From positions 558,001 through 622,000 of the forward strand of contig NW_024067740.1 in assembly GCF_009389715.1 (NCBI RefSeq): a DNA stretch of 64,000 bases, in the 5' to 3' direction. Of the stretch, positions 38,901 to 47,900 are shown piece after piece. The position numbers and the translations under genes were made by a program. Within the stretch, counting starts at the first letter, position 1. Every line of letters begins with the position of its first letter. This DNA is from Phoenix dactylifera. Its lineage: Eukaryota; Streptophyta; Magnoliopsida; Arecales; Arecaceae. The notes under the pieces are model-generated. The model did no database searches. It was given only the letters and a program-made list of their open reading frames with translations, and was not told the origin of the DNA.

Positions 38901-41900
38901 CTTTAATCCATAAATGTATTTCTTAAGCCTACATACTTGATTTGCTCTCCCTCTTGAGACAAATCCCTCTGGCTGTGTCATATAGACCTCTTCCTCAAGA
39001 TGACCATTAAGGAAGGCGGTTTTGACATCCATCTGCCAGATCTCATAATCATAGTATGCAGCTATAGCAAGCATAATCCGAATAGATTTGAGCATAGCTA
39101 CTGGCGAAAAAGTTTCATCATAATCAATGCCTTGTTTTTGCCTGAAACCTTTTGCCACTAGCCTGGCCTTGTAGGTTTCTACTTGGCCATCAGCTCCTAT
39201 CTTCTTCTTGTATACCCATTTGCACCCTATTGGAATCACTCCCTCAGGTGCATCAACCAAAGTCCACACTTGGTTTGTATACATAGAATCTATCTCGGAT
39301 TTCATGGCGTCCAACCATTTGTCAGAGTCCCTACTCTTGACAGCTTCCGAATAGGTCAGAGGGTCATCGTTATCAATGATGTGGGCTTCATCATTCTCAA
39401 TAATAAATCCATACCTCTCAGGTGCATTTCGCACTCTTTCTGACCTTCGAAAAGGAGTAGTGTGTAGTGGCTGTACCTCTTCCATGGGTATATCTGGTTG
39501 AGGATTATTATGTGTCTCACCTTGTAGGTCTTGAACTTCATCAAGTTCAATTTTTCTATCCTTGCCCTTTTCTAAAAAAAACTCTTTTTCCAAGAAAATG
39601 GCATGCCTAGCAACAAATACCTTTTGTTTGGTAGGATTATAGAAGATATATCCTAAACTGTCTTTAGGATAACCTACAAATATACATTTGTCCGATCTAG
39701 CACTTAGCTTATGTCCAAAATTTCTTTTGACATAAGCATGACAACCCCATATCTTAAGATACTTAAGATTAGGTTTCTTTCCTTTCCATATCTCATATGG
39801 AGTGCTAGATACAGACTTAGATGGTACTCTATTTAATACTAATGCAGCAGTTTCTAGGGCATGTCCCCAGAAGGAAATTGGAAGATTTGTGAAGCACATC
39901 ATGGACCGTACCATATCTAATAAGGTACGATTCCTTCTTTCAGCTACACCATTTAATTGTGGCGTATATGGAGGTGTCCATTCAGAGAGTATACCCTTTA
40001 ATTTAAGATAGTCTAAAAATTCACTAGAAAGGTATTCTCCTCCTCGATCAGATCGAAGGATTTTAATACACTTTCCAGTTTGTTTTTCGACCATACTTTG
40101 ATACTCTTTAAATTTATCAAAGGCTTCGGATTTATGTTTTATTAGATACACAAAACCGAACCTTGATAAGTCATCAGTAAATGTGATGAAGTAAGAGTAT
40201 CCATCTCTAGCTTGAGTTGACATAGGACCGCACACATCAGTGTGTACAAGTTCTAACAACTCACTTGCCCTTTCTCCATGTCCCGAGAATGGAGACTTGG
40301 TCATTTTACCCATAAGACAAGATTCACAAGTTCCTAATGATTCAAAATCATAAGGATCAAAGAATTTATCTTTATACAACTTATGTAACCTTGTCTCACT
40401 AATATGACCTAATCGGTAATGCCAGAGAAGGGTATTATTAATATTTTCTCTTTTTCTTTTATTATCTTTGCCAATATGAAACATAACATTATTAAGACAT
40501 AATACTAAAAGACCATTTTCCATAGTGCCATAACAATAATACTCATTAGATAAAGAAATAGCGCAACCATTGCTCTTTCCATTTATTTCGAATCCTTTCT
40601 TAAGCAACAAAGGAATTGAAATTACATTTCTAATGATTTTTGGCATAAAATAACAGTCTTCTAGCTTCAAGAACTTTCCGGAGGGTAGCTCCAGTATGTA
40701 GGTGCCAACAGCTTCAGCCTGGATGGATTCTCCTCCAGCGCCATATAGCTCGAAGTCACCTTTCTTCAGTCTTCTAATTTTCTGCAGTCCATGCAAAGAT
40801 TTGCATATGTGAGAACCACAACCGGTATCCAATACCCATGAATTAGAATCAGAAGAACTTAATGTCATATTGGCATGTAATAAAAACATACCTTTTGATG
40901 CAACACTTGCATCAGGCTTCACACTTGCAAGAAAGCTCTTGCAGTTCCTTTTCCAATGCCCCGTCTTGCCACAGTGGAAACAGGTACCGGGTCCAGAGAT
41001 TTTCTTTCCCTTCTTCTTTTTGATGCGACTCTTAGGGTTTAGTTTTTTCTTTGAACCCTTGTTGCCCGACTTCTTCTTTGAGCTCTCACCAACAAGAAGG
41101 ATCGGACCCTTGTCCTTCTTGATGTGAGACTCTGCTGTTTTCAGCATATTTAGAAGCTCAGGCAGGGAGGAATTCAGTTTGTTCATGTGATAATTCACGA
41201 CAAACTGCGAGAATGAGTCGGGTAGTGATTGCAGGATCAAATCCTGACTGAGCTCACTGTCCATAGCAAAACTAAGTTGACTTAATCGAGTGATTAAGTC
41301 TATAACCTTTAAACAGTGGTCTTGCACAGACGATCCCTCGATCATTCTAGCACGGAACAACTGTTTAGATATCTCATATCTAGCAGTTCTGCTCTGCTCA
41401 CCATATAACTCCTTTAAGTTAAGGAGTATAGAGTGAGTATCCATGCTATCATGCTGCCTCTGCAATTCATTATTCATAGAAGCAAGCATAATACATTTGA
41501 CAGTCAAACTGTCATTTTTCCACATACGATATGTGGCCAATTCCTCCTCAGTTGCATCTTCCCCTGCTGACCCTAGGTCAGGGGTTTCAAGAATGTAGGA
41601 AAGTTTTTCTTGTGTGAGAACAATCTTTAAATTTCTCAACCAATCCACATAGTTGGGACCAGTCAATTTGTTTGTATCTAAGATACCTCTAAGTGAGAGT
41701 GAAGATGCCATTTTTGCAGAATTAATCTATAATTACAAAGAACACTAATATAAGCAGACCAATCATGATGACATGTATTCAATCAGACAAGGACTTTTAT
41801 CTAATTGTTACTCCCACTATTTTTGTCGAATATCATAACCCTCAAGTATGATGAATGAGAAAATACTAATTTTCTTAGTGGGGTTGAGATCCAAATTCCT

Positions 41901-44900
41901 TATAAAAGACCTTGTGGGAATCACAACAAGCCCTTATAAGTTCAAAGGTAGGAAACTCTTTCCAATTGCATCCCATGCAATTCCCAACTTTATTCTATCC
42001 TCTAGCACACATATAGTCTTGTGGGAATCACAACAAACTATTGTGTCTAGTTAAGTCAAACCCTTCATTTTTATACAGTCATATTTGAATAATGCTGCCC
42101 TTGTGGGAATCACAACAAGACAACATATTAAAATATGCCATATGCATCATATGCACCAAGATATTACAATATCAATCCCTAATACTAGCCTTGTGGGAAT
42201 CACAACAAGCTAGCGTAGATATTGACATAATAATATTTAAGCATGAAGGAAGGACCTTTATAGTGTTATATCAGCAATTAGCTTTTCCATGGAGGTCAAT
42301 CAAATGTTGGCCAGGTAAGCAGATGGGAGGCTCTCCTTACTTAGTAAGGTCCTAATTAAATAACCACCTGTAGCCTCTTTCCTAGACACCAACTTAGTCA
42401 ATTGATTCAGAATGGCTCAGCTTAAAGCAATTAACACTACGACTTAATTATGAATTTAGTGAGGGCTTTCAAATAGTAGTATCTTACTAACATTAAGCTC
42501 AACCATAAAGGACAATCAAATAATTGGCCAGGAAAGCAGGTGGGAGGCACCCCTCACTCAGAGAGTGAGGTCCTAATTAAGTAACCACCTGTGGCTTCCT
42601 TCCTAGACACCAACTGAGTCGATTGTTCCAGAATGGGTCAGCCCAAAGTTTTCATACTACTATATTGGTCTCATTGCACATTCTATAATTTAGCACTAGC
42701 AATTATACTATGCTACAACATGAATATAACACTATCTCATAGCATAAACTAATCATGCATACAAACAACCTAGCTATCTCATAGCATCAAGATAATAGCA
42801 TGTATTATCATTTGGTTAAACTGATTAAGGGTGGCTCTGATACCACTGTTAGGGTTTCCCAGTGCCCTAGGGCGCAGCGGAAGATACGGGATTATAAAAT
42901 TTTCTTATAAAACCCATTATATGAAACCCTAATAAGCCAAGATCGCCTTAATAGTATAACCAAATAATGTAAAAAATATAATCTTGGTATAGAAGAATAC
43001 CTATCACGCTATATCCAATATATCTGAAGATGTCCTAAGGTGCCCAAATGTTCACCCTCCGATGTTGATCCACACAGGAATGGGTTCAAGACTCTAGCTC
43101 CACCAAAACTTGATTCTAATTGTTCAATCCTTCCAAAGGATTTAATTGGCTGATTTTCCTTCACTTCCTTCTTCCTTTCTACCTCTAAAACATTCACTAG
43201 CCTTTTTGTCCTAAAGAAGACCCTCTTGTCTTGGGTTAGGACAAAAGAGAGACTTGTAAGAAAGAAGGGATAAGGGAGAGAGAAGGAGAGGCTTTTTCTT
43301 GGATGATCTTTAGAACCCTAAGGCACCTCCTTATTTATAAGAGATGGAGGGATGCATCATAAAGGGATGCATCCCATCCACACACCTCATCATGATGAGG
43401 CATGTGCCAAGAGATGCATCCCATCATGATGGGGTGCTAAGGAGAAGGGTGTATCAACTTCTTTCTCACATCTCCCTCTTAAATCCTGATGATCCAAGGG
43501 CTCAAATGCAGTGAACCAAAGCCAATGGTCCAGATCTAGGCGCCATCTAATGGTCCAGATCAGGGCATCATCATCCAGGGTGTCATCCAATGGTCCAGAA
43601 GCAAGATGCCATCACCGATGGTCCAGATTCAGGCGCTGAGCAACGGTCCAGATCTTTCATCCAGAGAGCCATCCAGTGGTCCAGATTCAGGCGCTGAGCA
43701 ACGGTCCAGATCTTTCATCCAGAGAGCCATCCAGTGGTCCAGATTCAGGCGCTAACCAGTGGACCAGATCCTTCATCCAGGAAGCCATCCAATGGTCCAG
43801 ATGAAGGCGCCAACCAGTGGACCAGATCCTTCATCCAGGAAGTGATCCAATGGTCCAGAAGTGAAGGCCCTATCAAACCCAATCCAATTGGGTTTAACCA
43901 ACTTAAAGAAAACATTAAACCTAATCAAATCAGGTCTAATTAAAGCCAAATGGGTTTCAACTCATGGCTAACCCATATTAGGTCATGATCTAATCATATT
44001 AGGTCATGATCTAATCATATTAGATCAACCTAATCTAAGAATCATATTCGAATTTAATTTGAATCAGGAGCTAGGATTTGCAACACGTGCTAGCATGTTC
44101 ATCTTGCAAACATGATCTAATCCAATTAGACCCTTGATCAATTCCCTTGTGTGTGACCCATTGGGTTCCTTATCTTAGCCAGCAGTAGGTGCAGGTGCAA
44201 GTTGACCTAACCTGATTAGAATACCTCTAATCCAATTTAGGTTCAATTTAGTGCTAAACCTGATTTAGCAATCAGAACCTTTCTGATGCTTTGATCTAAT
44301 CAAACTCTTTGATCCGATCAACCCACAAGACATGATTGACGTCTAGCAACGTATCATGTCTACCCGGAAGATGAGGAATGTATTGGACAAATCCAAACAT
44401 ATCCTTCAGTGGAAAGTTACTGTGCAATTCAATCCCTCAGTCATACTACATCCTGAATAAGTGCATGAGTATGGATCAATATCAAACTCAATCACTTATT
44501 CATGTCTCTCTCAATCTTTTATATGATAATTCAAACAATGAAACATTAGAAACTCTTTCTAATATTCATTTTGCTTTGATCAAAGGCTTCTTGAATCATC
44601 ATAAGATTAGAGTAAGTAGGATGTTACCTTCTCTTACTAGAAGTAACTGATTCCTTGTTGACCTACTCACAACCTTCGTACAAAATCCACCATATCCAGA
44701 ATACCCCGTACACAACGCAATGTCGTGAATGAGGGTAAACCAAAACATAGCTTCAAGTGCACAAGGTACCATGGTGATCTCAGGTCTAAGGATCACTTGC
44801 ACAACTCCCACTATGAGAACCATCTTTTGATAATTAAGTAAGAATCCATAAGATGTTCTCATGGCTGGTCATTTCAGTGAACTCATTCCTCTAATGAGCA

Positions 44901-47900
44901 CCCACATCTTTGTATTAATGTCTCACACAAGTGATTGTGAGATCAATCACCCTCTACATTGAGCATACATAAGATGTGCCAGTCTTTCCGGTAATATTGA
45001 TCCCTGACTCAATATACCAATTTGACTGGGAATATTCTAAATTAGGATTTTAGGATTTTAGGTCTCACTGGTATGATCTCATCATAACCCTAAAACCAAT
45101 GTCCTAATTTATGGGGTTCATCATCCAATAATAAAATAGATAAGCAGCAAATGATGAAACACAATGCCTTTATTGATATATATCGAGTGTCAAAGTACAT
45201 GATTTGGAGGATTACAAAGAGAAACCCATCAAATGATTGGCTTATAGGGCATCTACTCTTTCATCACCATCACCACTGTCACTGTATTCGCTGCCAAACA
45301 AGTTTCTAAGTTTTTGGTTTTTTAAAAAAGAGGAGCTATTTTCATTTTCCAAAAAAATTAAAAACTGAAAACTGGCAACCATGCCAAATGTTGTGTTAGC
45401 AAATGGGTGCTGGTAGGTCATGTGAAGGGATCCTAACTCCTGAAGCAATAGTAGCTCTTATTGCCATGACAAAAGAGGGTAGTTACCGCACTTGTAATGA
45501 GAGACCTTCAGGTGAAGAAAACATCGGGTTGTCATGTGTCACTAGTTGTTTTTTTTTGGGTACATTGGCAGCTCACACATAACAAGTGTAGGACTTGCCC
45601 AGAAAGTCGGAAAGTAAAATAGACCGCAAGGGAGACAGGACAAAAGCCTGGTCCACCCAGATAAAATCGTCTGAATAATAAGCCGCATAGGAGGCCACTC
45701 AATCCGCTGCACTGTTGGCCTCTCTGTAAGCATGAGAGGCCCGATGGGAGATGCATTTGCCTAGCAATTGCATTCCCCTATCAGCACTCCCGATCCATGG
45801 ATCCCCTCAATCACCATGGCGGAGTCCCTCTTAAGGATAATGCGGTCTGCCCCCAGCACTCGTCTCGCATAGGAACTAGCAGTTAGTAACCATAATAAGA
45901 AACTAAGAAGCTCCCAACCTTGCCTGCTCCTTAGTGATGAACCAGCAGTTTCTTAGCCATCTTGGTTAGGATTTAAAATCCACCATGTCTCAAACTATTA
46001 CAAACAAACAACTTCCTGGATTCTGGAGATGTTCCAGTGGATTGAACCAACAAAGACATGATAGAAAGTAGAAACATTCTTGGCAGAGATCGTAACCAAA
46101 AATCATAGCAGTGACTCAAGGCCTTAGCATCTCTTGGAGAATACAAACTTCAGAAGCAATCACAAAAATAGCTGTGAAAAGAGGGTTCATCATCCAATAG
46201 CAGGACTCTAGAGTTTACAGGAAAGCCTGCAAATAACCCATTTCCTTGATACTATAAAACTTGAGGAGCATTTGTTAACAATGATTGTTTGCATTAGGAC
46301 ATCACACTAGGATGATTACATCATCACATGGCTACATGCTTACAAACAATTCATCATGAAAATAATTAATCTGCAGAATGAGTAAAGGATAAATCATGGA
46401 AAATGCAATAACCTAGAATATATGAAAAAACAATGGCAGCTACACTATTTAACTCAAAAGCTAGGCAAAAGATAGATCCCTTAACTTTACATTAAAAGAA
46501 AATGATTGCCTCGTCCCCAAAGAGAATTGAATAGAAATAAAAGATAATGACAATTGCGTATATCTACTCTTGCCACTCTAGCACTAATATGGGAATTCAT
46601 CTCTCAGTCGAAGTCACTACAAGGGAGTTGAAATTTCCACCACCTTAAGTGACCTACCTAATTTTGTAAGAAATGGGACAAGTTTTGAAAAATAAATTTC
46701 ACATTTTCACACTCCTTTCATCATTAGTACATATTACAACGAATATACACTGCCAATCTCCTCAATTATGCTTGCCTAATTGATACTCACACCATGCAAA
46801 AAGAGCTTCATCTGAAACTTTGGCCCAATAGAGACTAGTCCTCTTTTCCTGCTGAATATAAAAAGATGTCCCTCTTTTATCCTCTTTTGAAAATCAGCTT
46901 TTATCCTGGTTTTGCACATCTGAGAGAGAGAGTTGTGCTAGAATACTTGAGAGTATTTGGCTTGAACTGCTTCCTAGTGAAAATCTATGAAGGGTCTCTC
47001 AAAATAAAAATCAACATTGTTGATCATGATCTACGACAATGTAAAATGCCTAGTAACAAAAAATCATAAGTTTTTGAGATCTTCTATTCATGCATCAAGT
47101 GAAAACAAAATCGACAATTTTAACATTGTGATATCATGTTTTAGCTTGATCCATAGCTCTAAAATATCCAAACTAGCTAACAATTAATTTGCATATATGT
47201 TTGGAATTGCAACTGAAATAGTTTATGCTATGTTTTTGCTCACTAGCTATATTGCAACCATTCAATTTTTACAGGCAAAAGAGCTCCAAAATAAATACTT
47301 TTTAGTTTCTAAGTATTTTACATATTGTAGATCATGATCAGTGATGCTGATTTTCATTTTGAGAGACCCTTCATCGATTTTCAGTAAGATATGTTGTACC
47401 GATACCGGTAGGCATACCGGTCGCCTACTGGACCAGTACGGTTCGAACCAGTTTAAACCAGTTTCGAATTGGCCAACGCGCGCGGGTGCGCATCCGTGCG
47501 CTACCTCAGGAACCGCGCGCGGGCGCACTGCCCTGAGGGCAGGCACCGGTGCGAAGGTTCGCACCGATACCGGACTTGTACCACTCGGTTCCGGCCCCAT
47601 TTTCCACGCTTGAACCAGACCAGTGGTCAGGGACCGGATCGGTTTGATATGGGTGAACCGGCCGGTATGGGCCGGTTCAGCATACCTTAATTTTCACTAT
47701 GTAGTATTTAGAGGCAAATACTCTCAAGAACATTCCAGCCAAACCATAAGTATAGTGAACTTATGTTTGTGCTCCCCAATCTGTTCACCATTGTATTTTG
47801 TGACTATCTCCAAAGGAGTATCAAGCACCATCAGCATCTACCAGGCATACATTTCAAAAGATACTTGAAATGAGTTTGCCGAGAGCGCAAGAATTGCCTA

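Larger units (their letters stand above)
35357..45263 (-). mobile_element. Complete Ty1/copia LTR retrotransposon in CAX intron 3
   Basis: A 9907-bp element on the minus strand, the same direction as CAX. It has LTRs at both ends (35357-37773 and 42847-45263), a perfect 5-bp target duplication TCACC (35352-35356 and 45264-45268), a primer-binding site next to the right (5') LTR, a purine tract next to the left (3') LTR, and one uninterrupted gag-pol frame. All parts needed for transposition appear present. The LTRs differ at nine positions out of 2417 by eye with no indel, so the insertion is recent. Lineage is not resolved (Tork/Angela-like style is a guess). Confidence 0.96.
34986..45393. 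mobile_element. hAT-like MITE, split by the copia element
   Basis: Outer parts 34986-35356 and 45264-45393 belong to one short element. The left end reads GGGCCCTGTTTGGCAAGGCT; the right end, reverse-complemented, reads CAACATTTGGCATGGTTGCC. Both then run into GCCAGTTTT-like subterminal sequence. The GGGCCCTGTTTGG start is typical of plant hAT-type MITEs. The left part also carries a low-complexity CCACCACTG-rich block (35160-35356). Without copia it would be about 500 bp. The 8-bp duplication was not found. Confidence 0.55.

Noticed and set aside
42833..42845. TGGTATCAGAGCC and the SINE boxes as tRNA genes.
   Set aside because: The first is a retrotransposon primer-binding site; the SINEs lack a cloverleaf and anticodon arm.
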